Positions 43,746-54,598 of a stretch of DNA of 64,000 nt are shown piece after piece. The position numbers and the translations under genes were made by a program. Under the pieces are notes generated by a model. That model saw only the letters and a program-made list of their open reading frames with translations. It had not been told where the DNA came from and made no database searches. This DNA is from Geotrypetes seraphini (taxonomy: Eukaryota; Chordata; Amphibia; Gymnophiona; Dermophiidae): the NCBI RefSeq assembly GCF_902459505.1, contig NC_047096.1:10416001-10480000 (forward strand). The letters are read 5' to 3'. Numbering within the stretch: position 1 is the stretch's first letter; each line of letters begins with the position of its first letter.

Positions 43746-44655
43746 AAAACCCAACCAAACCCTACTGGGTCTGATTGTGTCAGATTTAAAATAGTGTACC
43801 TTTATTGTACAAGTTTTTGCTCGGGCAAATGATGTTTTTCCCTTATGAACTGATCTCCCTTCCAAAGCTAGAAGCAAAGAAAATCATATTTCAATTACTG
43901 TTAAGAGCAAACCAACCCAGCCTTTATACAGTTTTGTTTTGATGTTCCTTTCACACGATTGCCCGAGACGTGCGTGGCATTAACTATATTGATTCAAGAG
44001 AGAACCTTTTTCCTTGTGTAGGGATTATCATACACAGAGGCCAATAAACCTTGACATTTCCTAAGGTAGGACAGATATATGTGCCAGTGCACTTGGCTTC
44101 CCTTTATGAAATAAATACACAATTAAATATTTTCCTTTCACAAAGTGGCACCCCTCTTTCAAAGGGAAACCCCCTCCCTCCACATAGAAAAGTAAGCTGA
44201 AGATAAATAATTGGTCATTGAGATTAGCTGGATATATATGTAGGTGTGTTCATGTCTTTGTCTTTAGTGTATCCAGAATATGTTGATTTCCTCCATTTTA
44301 ATTGTACATCGCTTTGAATTATGATATTGCGATTGAATCAAAATTTGATGAAACTCGAGCTGTGTTCGGGGCTTCTAATCTGTGGTCAGGCTCGGATGGA
44401 CAGCAGTTTCTATTGGGAAGACAAGTTAATATTGGTTGCACACTGAACTCCGTGCATAGCCAAGTAAAGTTAAAATGCCGCTTCATTCAGGTATAAACTG
44501 GTGATGTCAAAGACGAGATTGCTGTGGTTCATGGAAAGGTTACATTTGCAATATTCAAAGAAGTGTTCATAGCGCAGCCTACTTACGAAAACATGAGTGC
44601 AGCTGTGAGCAGGATTTGCAGCAGATGGCCAGCTTGAGAACCCCAGTGCTCTAGG
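43746..44655. other. Mostly unassigned; one LINE-like tail
   Basis: Near 44285-44345 a LINE-like tail (ttaattgtacatcgctttga, attgcgattgaatcaaaat) is visible. The remainder shows no gene or clear repeat. Confidence 0.4.
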
Positions 44656-44659
44656 CACA

Positions 44660-45100
44660 ATGTCATGCCATCATGGAAATGTCACATCATCTGTTCCGTA
44701 TTGAGCTCTTCCCCCTCCCCCACCAGTTGGAGTGATCGTTCGCAGGGATGGCTTTCTTTCCTGCTGGAACAAGGGACTCTTCGGAGCATCAGAACTTCTT
44801 GCTGTGCCAGTGCCAAAATCCTAGTGGCAGAACCAAATAAGTCAGTTAAGTCAGGCGCCATTGACTCGTGCTCGACTCCTAGCAATTTGATGAATTACAG
44901 ATCTAGAAAGAAATCAGTTTCGTGCTAGTCTGGTAAGGTCCTCTAGCGACATCCCCATGGTTGTTCTCAATGTGTCCAACCATCTGTTTGCAGGTCACCC
45001 TCCTCGCCTGGTTCCTTCGATCTTCCCAAACGTGAAGTTCTTCTCCAATGACCAGAACTAGATAAGAGGGGTGCAAGCTCATACGTGAGCTGTGTGGTGT
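44660..45100 (-). repeat. Possible SINE-like or old repeat
   Basis: The run 'ccattgactcgtgctcgact', 'atgaattacagatctagaaa' and 'gtgctagtctggtaaggtcc' has the look of a dispersed vertebrate repeat rather than an exon; open frames are short on both strands. The family is not identified. Confidence 0.3.
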
Positions 45101-45182
45101 CACCTCATAGGCACACTAGCACACACTATATGAGTGTTTTTTTTAAAGAAATGCACACATCTGAAAACTGTTCACATTTAAA

Positions 45183-45420
45183 ATATCTTAGAAACATAGA
45201 AACCTGATGGCAGATAAAGGCCAAATGGCCCATCCAGTCTGCCCATCCGCAGTAACCATGATCTCTTTCTCTCTCCGAGAGATCCCACTGCCTATCCCAG
45301 GCCCCTTTGAATTCAGACACAGTCTCTGTTTCCACCACCTCTTCTGGGAGACCGTTCCACACATCTACCACCCTTCCTTAGATTACTCCTGAGCCTTTCA
45401 CCTCTTAACTTCACTTAATC
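45183..45420 (-). mobile_element. CR1 LINE 3' end
   Basis: Starts cttagaaacatagaaacctg, then 'ggcccatccagtctgcccat'. The minus strand (45371-45290) reads MVDVWNGLPEEVVETETVSE, the CR1 C terminus. Only the last 240 bp are present. Confidence 0.85.
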
Positions 45421-45649
45421 TTTCTTTTCCACTGCAAGTCATAAATTTCAGGCAAGTTGCATAAACAGATTCCAGTTTTGTTTCTATAAAAAATGTGTAT
45501 TGAAGTAAATTATGAACAGAGCAGTCTGCAGATGAATTTGGGCCTACATTCCCAGACAAGCATTCTTAAAATTTATAACAATAACGGCAGCACTAGTGGT
45601 CTTAATGATGTGGACTAGATCACTGATAGATAATTTTTCCTTGCACTTT

Positions 45650-45880
45650 AGTTTTTCCAAATCTTTATTCCTTTTAACATATACATCAAGTGTACAATAA
45701 ATATAACTCATCATATTACATTATCACTTGAAATTCCATAACAATATATTTCCAAAAAAAATTTCCCCACCCCCTTTCATATCTATGCTATTGTTGAAAT
45801 GGATATTCCTGTATGTTTGTTATTTAAATTGTAACAAATGAATAAAGAATTTTTTTTAAAAAAAGAAAATTATAACAGAC
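45650..45880. mobile_element. Two L1 3' ends in opposite orientation
   Basis: The left part (45650-45785) is an L1 tail in minus orientation (aaatctttattccttttaac). The right part (45790-45875) is a tail in plus orientation (aacaaatgaataaagaattt followed by T- and A-rich sequence). They could be two insertions or a short 5'-inverted copy. Confidence 0.55.
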
Positions 45881-46202
45881 TTAATTTGTTAATGTGGTAT
45901 GACAGAGCACAGCTCAAGAGGACGCACACATAATCACAAATTTAGGGGGGAGACATTCTACAAGCGGGCACTAGGACTATAGTGGGCTGTGTGCAGGCAG
46001 TACAGCCACACAGGGCGCAAGGGAGGCAGGAGCTCTAAACTTGTGTCCCGCCTGGCTGCAGCTCAGTAGCAGGACAGCAGCTCTAGGAGCTGTTTCTGGT
46101 TCAGGATGGTCCAGATGGGTGCCTTCATTTAGGTATTCTGTTACTGCACATAACCTGATGGTTCTTAGACATCATTTCTAACCAATAGAACGGTTTGCAA
46201 TA
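45881..46202. other. Unassigned
   Basis: No gene is seen. The sequence includes a CpG- and AGC-containing stretch (45960-46110) without recognised family. Confidence 0.35.
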
Positions 46203-46512
46203 CAGTACTCCCCCCCGAAATCCGCAGGGGTTCCGTTCCAGGAACCCCTGCGAATTTCAAAAAACTGTCAAAAGGCAGGGGAGGCAGGAGAGGGCAGCTG
46301 GAGCGCTGGCTGGTGACGAAAATCACTCGCGTCCTGCTCCAACCGCCTCTTCCTGTAGGTAAAGTCGGGCTGCACCAATCAGGAGCTGCTTTGACACGCA
46401 GCTCCTGATTAGTGTAGCTCGACTTTCCTACAGGAAGAGGCGGTCGGAGCAGACTGCGAATGAGCGAGTCTGTGATTCGCGAACCACAAATTCACGGGGG
46501 AACACTGTACAA
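46203..46512. mobile_element. Tigger/pogo-like MITE with internal palindrome
   Basis: The ends are tacagtactcccccccgaaa and, in complement, tacagtgttcccccgtgaat, with TA at the edge. The interior is an inverted repeat with cgcctcttcctgtaggtaaa, tcgggctgcaccaatcagga and near-complements. It is about 310 bp with no coding sequence. Confidence 0.75.
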
Positions 46513-47285
46513 CAAAAATCCCTAAATTATTACAAAATTAAAAGAAAAATACAAGTGTGCTCTGTGGACTTAATCTCCCAGAGTGCTTAGCTACTCCCAG
46601 AGGGTGTGAATGTAGCTTACTGGAGCCTGCCTTCTTCTTCAGTAAGAGATAGAACAGTGGCCGTTTTGTGAGACCACATGGCTGCATGAAACTTGGGTCT
46701 AAAATTGTCCTCTCACCAGGTTTTCACCCTTTATTTCTAGTAGCCTAATTCAGTTTAGATTCAATATCTTAGTCTAGAGTACAGTGTTATTCCCCACAAG
46801 GTGTGTGGACACACTCCCAGCTTCTATTTGGATAGGATGTACTAGTAGAGAGAGAAGATTCTATAACAAATCATCAAATTGTGATCGCTTATTCTTTACT
46901 ACAATTTATTAAGAAAGTTGTTAAAAAAAAAACCAACTAATAACACTAACGTTACAGAAGTAAGGATTAACTGAATGGGAGTCTCGGACAAGGGCCAACC
47001 TAACTCAGCGAGTTCAGCAGTGCTTGGCCATTTTGAGGAGTCCCTGTTTTACCGTAAAAACTTGAGAAATTTTCAGTGAAAGTCTGTGGTAAAGACTTCT
47101 CAGTATGGCATAATTTTCAAAAATCTGACCACACAAATTCCACTGCAGAAGAGAGAGAAGTAGCCTATAACTCTTTTTCTGTAAATTTGATCCCTTCGGG
47201 ACATAAAAAAAATACCTACTGTACCTGAATGTAAACCATTTCAATAGCCTTCAGGCTTACAATATTATACTTAGGTCCTGTGGGT
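46513..47285. other. Apparently unique DNA
   Basis: No gene or clear repeat was recognised. Short open frames are not supported by splice sites. Confidence 0.4.
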
Positions 47286-47289
47286 ATTT

Positions 47290-47410
47290 TTTCTGTCTCT
47301 TGAAGGATTAGAATTATATAAAAAAATTAAACTGGGACTTGAACCTGGGTCCTTTGGTTCACAGTCTTTAGCACAAACCATTAGGCTACTCGTCTGACTT
47401 GTGCGATAGC
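47290..47410 (-). mobile_element. tRNA-derived SINE
   Basis: On the minus strand the sequence reads gtagcctaatggtttgtg (A-box-like) and, about 35 bases later, cccaggttcaagtccca, containing the B-box ggttcaagtcc of a tRNA promoter. A non-tRNA body with tttaatttttttatataatt follows. It is a SINE head, not a functional tRNA gene, because no cloverleaf with paired acceptor stem is evident. Confidence 0.65.
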
Positions 47411-47823
47411 CGTATTTGCAGTACCCATAGCAACTACTGAGGGATTAAGTAGGGTTACCCTATTTTCTCCTGCAAAAAAAGAGGGCATATGGCCCGGCCT
47501 CAGCCCCGCCCCATTCTGCCCTTTTATTAAACTGCAGTAAGAAGTGTCCTATCCTATGACTAGCATGTGGGTTTCGCCCTGCTGAGGCAACTTTTAGTGT
47601 GGCTGTAAAATGGATGCATTTTCAACTTCCCAATTCGTGTGAGAGCCCTTATCAACACCTGTTTTCTAGGCAGTAAGAGCTCCTGCATTTACCATATGCT
47701 AGTCAGTTAGTGCACGGTGATGTAGCTGAGCTAGTTACCATATGTCCGGATTTACCCAGACATGTCCTCTGTTTGGAGGACTGTCCAGGTGTCCGGGTAT
47801 TTTATTTATTTTTTTGTAAACCA
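47411..47823. other. Decayed short repeats
   Basis: Contains phrases like gggttaccctattttctcc and 'taccatatgtccggatttac' that recall the palindromic MITE at 53448-53572. No gene is seen. Confidence 0.35.
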
Positions 47824-48400
47824 GCAGTTTGTCCCCTTTCAATTTCTCCGGATGTCCTCTTGTTCCTGTAGTTCCCAGTACGCTAAAGAACCTGTCCCTC
47901 TCCACCCTCTCGATGCCTTTTATAAGGTGTCAGGTCAAAAGCGTGCTGGGATAAAGGCGCACGCAAACAACTGAGCGCAACGTGGAGGCGCGTGCCAAAG
48001 AAATTGACTGTTTTAAAGGGCTCCGATGGTGGGTATGGGGGGGAACCCCCCCACTTTACTTTATACAGATCACACCGCATTGTAGGGGGTTTGGGGGGTT
48101 GTAACCCCCCACATTTTACTGAAAACTTCACTTTTTCCCTAAAAAACAGGGAAACAGTTAAGTTTCCAGTATAATGAGGGCGGTTACAACCCCCCAAACC
48201 CCCCACAACGCTGCCGCGATCTGTATTAAGTAAAGGGGGGGGGTTCCCCAACAAAACCCTCCGGCGGAGCCCCTAAAAATACTCTTTATCTTCGGCGCGC
48301 GCTTCCGTCTTGCGCTCAGTTGTCGGCCTTTGTCTTCGGCGGTTTTGTCTATGAACCCTTTCATAATCTTGTACTCCTCTATCATGTCTCCTCATAGTCA
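47824..48400 (-). mobile_element. CR1 LINE fragment split by a MITE
   Basis: CR1 sequence in minus orientation runs 'gtttgtcccctttcaatttc' to ctctcgatgcctttt (47824-47929) and resumes as ctttcataatcttgtactcc (48356-48400). The gap holds a MITE (47930-48355). Confidence 0.8.
47930..48355. mobile_element. Palindromic MITE, GGCGCGCG type
   Basis: A relative of 28745-29075. The left end is aaggtgtcaggtcaaaagcg and the complement of the right end is aagggttcatagacaaaacc. Opposed arms include aaccccccacatttta, ggggggttgtaacc and acagatcacaccgc with complements. The target duplication could not be resolved. Confidence 0.75.
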
Positions 48401-49105
48401 CACGTGAGGAGTTCAATCTCGGGTCCCTTATAGACCTGCTGCCCACATCGGTGTCGCCTCTCTCTGAGATCACTTCCGGGCCACGCACCTAGGAATTGAC
48501 ATCAGAGGGATAGCCGACATGACACGGGCAGCAAGTTTGTGCTATTGCTCGCGCCTGGAAGATTAAAAAGGTGAAGGGAAAGGGGGCTGGGTGGGGGAGG
48601 GATGCCACTGCCTGGGTGCTATTCACCCTCGATTCGCCACTGTCCATGGTAGTGGATTTTAACCTGTGATAAGTACATGTTAGCACTTGCTGCAGTTTGA
48701 TAATAAGACTCCCCCCCCCTAGCTTTTATGCCATCCTTTCTGAAAATGTAGTTCTTAATCAGTTGTTCAGTTCAGACATCTGCCGTGTGAAAAATTCTCC
48801 CTTCTTCAGCCAATGTTGTTAAGAAAAATGATTATTTCTAGTTCTTATTCTGGTATTGAGGACGGCACATTTTCTATTCAGTTATAATTTTGAGGGGAAA
48901 CCCCCACCCCGATTATTTTTTCTCCTAGTTCTTGTGAACTAATGGTCAAAACATTTTCATTATGATTTTTATTCGAAATGTCCTTGCACAGAACTAGATG
49001 ATCTGACATTTTAGTAATGTACAATACAAATCGGAAATCCAAACAGATGGAATGTTGATATGTCCTGAATAATCAGCACTTTAATAAGTTACAAAATCTC
49101 AGGTG
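48401..49105. other. Mostly unassigned; hAT-like terminus near 48640
   Basis: A sequence ttcgccactgtccatgg near 48635 looks like a hAT-type end, but the partner end was not found. C-runs occur near 48711. No gene is seen. Confidence 0.35.
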
Positions 49106-49113
49106 ATTCGATT

Positions 49114-49546
49114 CAGGGCTGTGGAGTCAGAGTCGGAGTCGAGGAGTCGGAGGAAATTTCGGGTACCTGGAGTCGGAGTCAGAAGTACAAAAAACTGAGG
49201 AGTCGAAGTCGGAACATTTATCTACCGACTCCATTTTTGAACTTGGCATACCAATCACGAGCGATTCTTTCAGCTATAGCACCCACTATATACACAGCAC
49301 AAATGTTGCGAGCAGCTTCTGCGGCCTTAGAACCTTGATTAAAAGCAAAAAGAAGGTGGTGTCGAAAATGCTCATTTCTCTCAACTTGACATTCCATTTT
49401 AACGATCTGAAAATTAACCAGTGCTGTGGAGTCGGAGTCGAGGAGTCGGAGTCAGAGGAAATTTCGGGTACCTGGAGTCGGAGTCTGAAGTACAAAAAAC
49501 TGAGGAGTCGGAGTCGGAACATTTATCTACCGACTCCACAGCCCTG
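49114..49546. mobile_element. Composite element: direct repeats around a mariner transposase fragment
   Basis: The outer ends are cagggctgtggagtc and its complement gactccacagccctg, with an exact 8-bp duplication attcgatt at 49106-49113 and 49547-49554. Inside, a unit of about 115 bp rich in ggagtcgg occurs twice in direct orientation (49116-49228 and 49424-49540). The roughly 195 bp between them, read on the minus strand, give ECQVERNEHFRHHLLFAFNQ, GSKAAEAARNICAVY and AERIARDWYAKF, the helix-turn-helix start of a mariner transposase. The element does not encode a complete protein. Confidence 0.8.
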
Positions 49547-49554
49547 ATTCGATT

Positions 49555-50014
49555 CAAGTCTCAATCCAGATGGCAAAGAATTCCAGAGTGAAGCCATCAT
49601 AAAAGTAAAGAACTTTTGGGAGAAGCGAGCCTAACGATAGGAGGTAAAGGAATAAAAAAAGCTCGTTGGTATGAAATAATCTATTTGAACGATGACTAGT
49701 CATTAAAGAAATTGGCAATGACATATAGTCTCAGCTTAAACCATGACATATTGTAAAAAACCCAAACATAACTGCTACTAATAATCATTTAAGGAGAATG
49801 TGGTGCAGTGGTTGGACCAGTGTAAGGTAAACCTTTTAAGCTACTGGCACCCTAAGCTCGGGGCTGAGGTTGGAGGGCACCCAGAAATGCATGGATGTCG
49901 ATGCAATGACATCCCATGCATGCGTGACATCATCACAATGTTCGCGCATGCATGGATGTCCTCCAGCTGCAGCCCTGAGCCCACTCCCACCCTTGGCCCC
50001 CCACACGTGTAAGT
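49555..50014. other. Unassigned
   Basis: A tRNA-like phrase aatgtggtgcagtggttgga occurs near 49796, possibly the start of a decayed SINE. Nothing else was recognised. Confidence 0.35.
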
Positions 50015-50880
50015 AACATAGTAAATGATGGCAGATAAAGACTTGAACGGTCCATCCAGTCTGCTCCATTAGTTATTCTCATTAAAAATACATGATTAAA
50101 ATAACTTGTCTCTTCTTTGATATTTCTGGGCTATTGTCCTAGGTTCCAGCTGCTGAAGTTGCCATCTAATCAAGCCATTGTGACATCACTGCTGAGGTTG
50201 GCTCTTAGGCATTGGTGGAATGAGGCCATTATGAGATCACAATCTCAGCTCTGGAATGTTGCTACTCTTTGGGTTTCTACCAGGTAACATAGTAATATAG
50301 TAAATGATGACAGATAAAGACCTGAACGGTCCATCCAGTATGCCCATTTAGTTAAACCCATTACAAATACATGATTAAATTATCTTGTCTCTTCTTTGAT
50401 ATTTCTGGGTCATAGACTGTAAAGTCCACCTGGTATTGTCTTAGGTTCCAACTGCTGAAGTTGCCATCTAATCAAGCCATTGTGACATCACTGCTGAGGT
50501 TGGCTCTTAGGCATTGGTGGAATGAGGCATTATGACATCACAATCTCAGCTCTGGCAAGTTGCTACTCTGGGTTTCTGCCAGGTAACATAGTAAATAACG
50601 GCAGATAAAGACCTAAATGGTCCATCCATTCTGCCCATAAGTTATATCCATTTAAAAAATGCATGATTAGATTAACTTGTCTCTTCTTTGATATTTCTGG
50701 GCCATAGACTAAAGTCCACCTGGTATTGTCCTAGGTTCTAACTGATGAAGTTGCCATCTAGGCTCACTTCAGCCTATCCAACCACCCCATTGTTTTCAGG
50801 ATATGTACCGTAAAGTCTGGCTGGTAACGTCCTCATGTTCCAAGTTAGTGGAGTTCCCCCATCCTACACCGAATCACCAT
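50015..50880 (-). repeat. Three tandem copies of a CR1 3' end
   Basis: Units starting aacatagtaa at 50015, 50286 and 50585 contain 'ggcagataaagacctgaacg', gtccatccagt and tgccatctaatcaagcc. The first two end with gcattggtggaatgaggc and tgttgctactctttgggttt-like sequence. Each is about 270-300 bp. They are CR1 3' UTR sequence in direct tandem and share the phrase from which the 39478-42455 satellite is built. Confidence 0.75.
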
Positions 50881-51636
50881 ATATGGGACACAAACTGTAC
50901 AAGTCTGTCCAATACCGGCCTTAGTTCTTTAATTTTTTCTAATTAGAGATCCTCTGTGTTTATCCCACACTTTTTTATCCACACGTTTATGTGTGAGACA
51001 TGCTCCTGACACCCCCTTCCCCCCTCTGCAGTCGCAGCTTTGGATTCTGAATGCACAATTTTTAGATTATCAACTCGTGACAGTTGTGTGTTAACTGGAA
51101 ATTATTGTCAATTGTCACCAATTGCAGCCAAGTGTTGGTTCTTCAAGGCAACTATCAGCTAATTAAGTTACACAGATAACTGACACTGTTCTTTTAACTT
51201 GTGCACACAATTCTATAAAAAGTGTTAAAAATTGTGTGTTCAAATTGGGTCACGTGCACAAATAATTGGAATCTTAATGAGCAATTATTGGCGCTAAGTT
51301 GTTTGAATTAAAATGTGCATAATTTTACACATGGGTGAAAAAGGGGGTACGGAAATGAGAGGGTCATAGGCATTCCCGCAAGTTATACTTGTAATTACAG
51401 AATAAGGGAGGTTCACGCTTAACTTTAGGCTCAAGGTTTTGCACCAGGTTTTAGTTGGTGCAAATGGATACACCTAAAGTTAGACATGATTTCTGGCCAT
51501 AAACGCTATTCTGTGAACTGTGCCTAACTTTAAGTACCATTTATAGAATAGTGCTCAACGTTTTTTTCAGTGCTGATTTTTTTTGGGCACCTCATTGGAC
51601 ATGCAAACGTTGTAGAAGTAAGGGAAAATGTGTTTT
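50881..51636. other. Decayed MITE-like sequence
   Basis: Phrases such as gcgctaagttgtttgaatt, taactttaggctcaagg and ccatttatagaatagtgctc resemble 16130-16500 and 62400-62900. No gene is seen. Confidence 0.4.
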
Positions 51637-51644
51637 TTTTAGGA

Positions 51645-51994
51645 CAGTGTCCCGCAAACGTTCTCAAGCTGTGGCACACTAAAGGTAGCGGCTGCAGCTC
51701 AAGGCACTTGGGGGGGAGGGGGGTGCAGGTGGATCACGCACATGCGTGATATCAGGTCGCCGTCTGTGAGTGCGCGAAGGCCCTTCAGATGGGCCCCAAG
51801 AAGCCAGTGAGGGGTGCCAGCAGGGAAGAGGGCTGGAGCAAAGGAGAGGTGCTGGCGCTAGCTGATTGCTTACAGGACGTGCCTTCCGACGCAAGAGGCC
51901 CGTCCTGTAGGCAGTCAGCCAGTGCCTCTCCTCCCCAGTGTGCCGTAACACACCTGAAATCTCAAGAGGCCCACTAGTGTGCCGTGGTACACTG
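51645..51994. mobile_element. hAT-type non-autonomous element
   Basis: The left end cagtgtcccgcaaacg and the complement of the right end (cagtgtaccacggcacac) are hAT-type; 'gtggcacac' occurs in both ends. The 8-bp flanks ttttagga and ctttaggg match at six positions. About 350 bp, non-coding. Confidence 0.65.
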
Positions 51995-52002
51995 CTTTAG
52001 GG

Positions 52003-53074
52003 TGTAACTGTTGTAACTCCCTCAGTGGCTTATGCCATGTACTGCTGGGACTGTACAAGAAGAGCGTTCTGTGTAGAATGTAGGGTTATGGCACCTTGAG
52101 CCAACTTTGATTATGACGCCCCATCCCAAGGCTTAAGCTTCCTCCCTTCTTCTCTCTCCAGCCCCTCGTCCCACCTCTCTCTCCCTCCCTCACACATTAA
52201 CTTGCTTGAGTAGAAAGAGCATGCACAGGAGAAGGACGAAGGGAGAAGAGAGAGCAAAGCCAAGTGAGGGGCTGGAGAGAAAAGGGATGGAAACTTTGGA
52301 TCAGGTGGAGCACTGGTGGTGAGCGCGGAGACGGGGGGGGGGGGGGCGATTTGGAACCCTGCATCTCCAGCACCCTGGGCCTGAGCCTCACCTGGTCCCT
52401 GACCTTGACAATGTTAAACTGAAAATGATATCAATCAACAGCCAGTAGGGTAGCAGGACATTACCTGCTCTCCTTGAAGCATGAAACTACCGGTAGAGCA
52501 TGGAGGGATTCAGGTGAATTATTAACAATTAATTACCTGGATATTTGGTGAGCGCCAGATTCACATCCTTAGCGACTTTTGCTCTGGAATTAGACATAGA
52601 CCGAGTTCCACAATTAGTTTTCAAAAGCAAAGAGGTTTCTTTTCTTGATTCCATATTTTCCCCCATGAACTGACAAACCCAGAAGATATGCAGCACCTTT
52701 ATGGACAAGGCCTAACTGTAGCCTTGGCTGTGATATATTTTTTTGTTCTAAAAGTGTAGTGAAAAGCATAATTTTACACCTGGGAGTAACGTTTCTGTAC
52801 TTTGAGTTGCAACAGCCGCAGACTGTCTGCTTAAAACTTTGAGTGTTGGTGGTTTGGGGCTGCATTATCTTACAGATGGGTTTGTTCTTTGCTATGAATT
52901 ATGGAGACTTGGTCTCTCCACTTTATACAGTGAATTTGAAATTATGAGGGTTGTACCTACTGGAATTTATTTTACCTGTTTTTATAATTTCTGTGTTTTG
53001 ATTTGTTTCTTTTGCTGTACTGATATTTGTCTACTGAACCAAAACAGACATGCAATATGTCTCAATTTTTTTAG
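52003..53074. other. Apparently unique DNA
   Basis: Contains G-runs near 52331-52344 and no recognised repeat. A weak minus-strand exon-like segment at 52537-52583 was considered and rejected. Confidence 0.4.
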
Positions 53075-53182
53075 ATTTGGACATGGAGAATGCAGCAAGG
53101 GGATCTGTCAAGTCTCAAAGATGAGCTGTTTGTACAAAAAGAACCCAAACCACCCCCAAAACCCTGCTGCAGTAGAATACAG
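53075..53182 (+). CDS. Candidate internal exon, unknown gene
   Basis: A T-rich acceptor (tctcaatttttttag) precedes 53075 and a donor (atacag/gtaaat) follows 53182. The 108 bases are 36 codons in phase 0 at both ends and read IWTWRMQQGDLSSLKDELFV then QKEPKPPPKPCCSRIQ. The surrounding DNA looks unique. The frame carries no stop, and the Lys/Pro composition looks protein-like. I do not recognise the family. It is compatible in phase and strand with the candidate first exon at 39309-39398, which would imply a 13.7-kb intron. Other frames of the same exon are also partly open, so the call is tentative. Confidence 0.35.
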
Positions 53183-53447
53183 GTAAATATTTCTTTCTTA
53201 AAACTTCTCAGGTTTTTAACCAGCCCCTGCCTTTTCAAAGCAAGACTCTGCAGGGGGAGAGTTTTCTCTTTGAAAATGGGTTTACAAGTCTGCAAATGTT
53301 CCATGGGTTTCTAGCATTGCTCCCTAAAAGATTTTGAGTTTTACAATAGTTGCTATTTTAAAGCTGCTATGTTGTATATCCAGATATAATAATTAAACCC
53401 AGATTAACCATTCTCTCCGCACTTCCCCTTACAACCTAAAATAAGGT
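53183..53447. other. Unassigned
   Basis: Nothing recognisable beyond the candidate exon's downstream flank. Confidence 0.35.
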
Positions 53448-53572
53448 TACCGTATGGCTCTAGGAAAAGGAGGATGGATTGAGACATCCAGGTTTTACTT
53501 CAATCAGTGGAAGTAAAGCCCGGATGTCTCAATCTGTCCTCTTTTTTTTCTGGAGCCATGCGGTAATCCTAC
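53448..53572. mobile_element. Palindromic MITE
   Basis: Starts taccgtatggctctaggaaa and ends with its near-complement (ctggagccatgcggta). The arms contain ttgagacatccaggttttac and gtaaagcccggatgtctcaa. About 125 bp. Confidence 0.8.
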
Positions 53573-53589
53573 CTAAGAACAATTGATAT

Positions 53590-53770
53590 TAAAATAAATT
53601 TGGCTGCTGCACAGGGTTCATAGTCGGATGCGCGCAAGACAAAAGCACGCGGACAAGTGGGAGCAGACAAGTGAGCGCCAAGATAAGTGTCCCTGCATGC
53701 AATTGTCCTTGCGCTCATTTGTTGTTGAGCTGAATTATCTTGCGCGGAGTTGTCTTTGCGCATTTGACTT
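53590..53770. mobile_element. Short MITE related to the GGCGCGCG family
   Basis: Begins gggttcatagtcggatgcgc, like the complement of the right end at 48355, and ends ctttgcgcatttgactt. Repeated phrases 'gcgcaagacaaaagc', 'aagtgagcgcc' and 'ttgcgctcatttg' fill it. Confidence 0.6.
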
Positions 53771-54598
53771 GCCACCGCTGCACAGCACCCGAAACTGTAT
53801 GAAAAGAAAAGTGGATTCATATCAGGATAAGAGGTGCATAATTGTTGCTGGAACTTACCGTCTGCAAGAGAGCGCAGAGGTGACAGTAGCGATTGTTGGG
53901 GGCTGGTGATGGAGAGGAAGCCTACGTTGGGTGCTGGGAGTGGAGAGGAATTGGCCAGGTGTTGGCTGTCTTTATTTTTCCCGATCAGTTCTGCAAAGCC
54001 CTTGAAATCTCTCCAGTGATGATGTTTCTTTTATCAGAGATGTTCATGAATTACATCCAGTGAATATTCAAGCTAGATGAAATCACAACACCTCCAGATG
54101 TTCATTGATGTAGACTGTTCCAGACTTTTTTTCAGTGGCCTTTTACATAAATGATTGGATTTTATTTTTGGCCTGGCATGTTCTTCATGTACTTTTTTTT
54201 TTTTTTTTGGGGGGGGGAGGTGTTTCTAACTCAATCGGAAACAGCCTCTATTTATTTATTTATTCCATTTTCTATACTATTATCCCAGGGGAGCTCAGAA
54301 TGGTTTACGTGAATTTATTCAAGTACTCAGTCTATCTGATGTGCCTGGGGCAATGTGGATGATTAAAAAAAAAAAAATAGGGGGATGTATTTTTCGAGAA
54401 TGGACTTTGGCCACCGCTGCACAGCACCCGAAACTGTATGAAAAGAAAAGTGGATTCATATCAGGATAAGAGGTGCATAATTGTTGCTGGAACTTACCGT
54501 CTGCAAGAGAGCGCAGAGGTGACAGTAGCAATTGTTGGGGGCTGGTGATGGAGAGGAAGCCTACGTTGGGTGCTGGGAGTGGAGAGGAATTGGCCAGG
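53771..54598. repeat. 189-bp direct duplication around an insert
   Basis: The segments 53771-53959 and 54410-54598 are near-identical (one difference seen: agcgattg versus agcaattg). The 450 bp between them include a T-run followed by G-run at about 54191-54220 and an L2-type 3' end (tatcccaggggagctcagaa) in reverse. An L1 begins directly after the second copy. The duplication could be a very long target duplication or a local tandem duplication. Confidence 0.85.

Noticed and set aside
47290-47410. Possible tRNA gene on the minus strand
   Set aside because: Promoter boxes A and B are present but no cloverleaf with paired acceptor stem is visible; a SINE head fits better.
49286-49547. Open frames of 70-78 codons on both strands rich in Ser and Arg
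   Set aside because: They are created by the ggagtcgg repeat of a transposable element.
52537-52583. Minus-strand exon-like segment reading AKVADVN-like AKVAKDVNLALTKYP with a donor cag/gtaatt
   Set aside because: It is only 47 bp, its acceptor is weak, there is no phase partner nearby and the strand is opposite to the other candidate. It could be chance.
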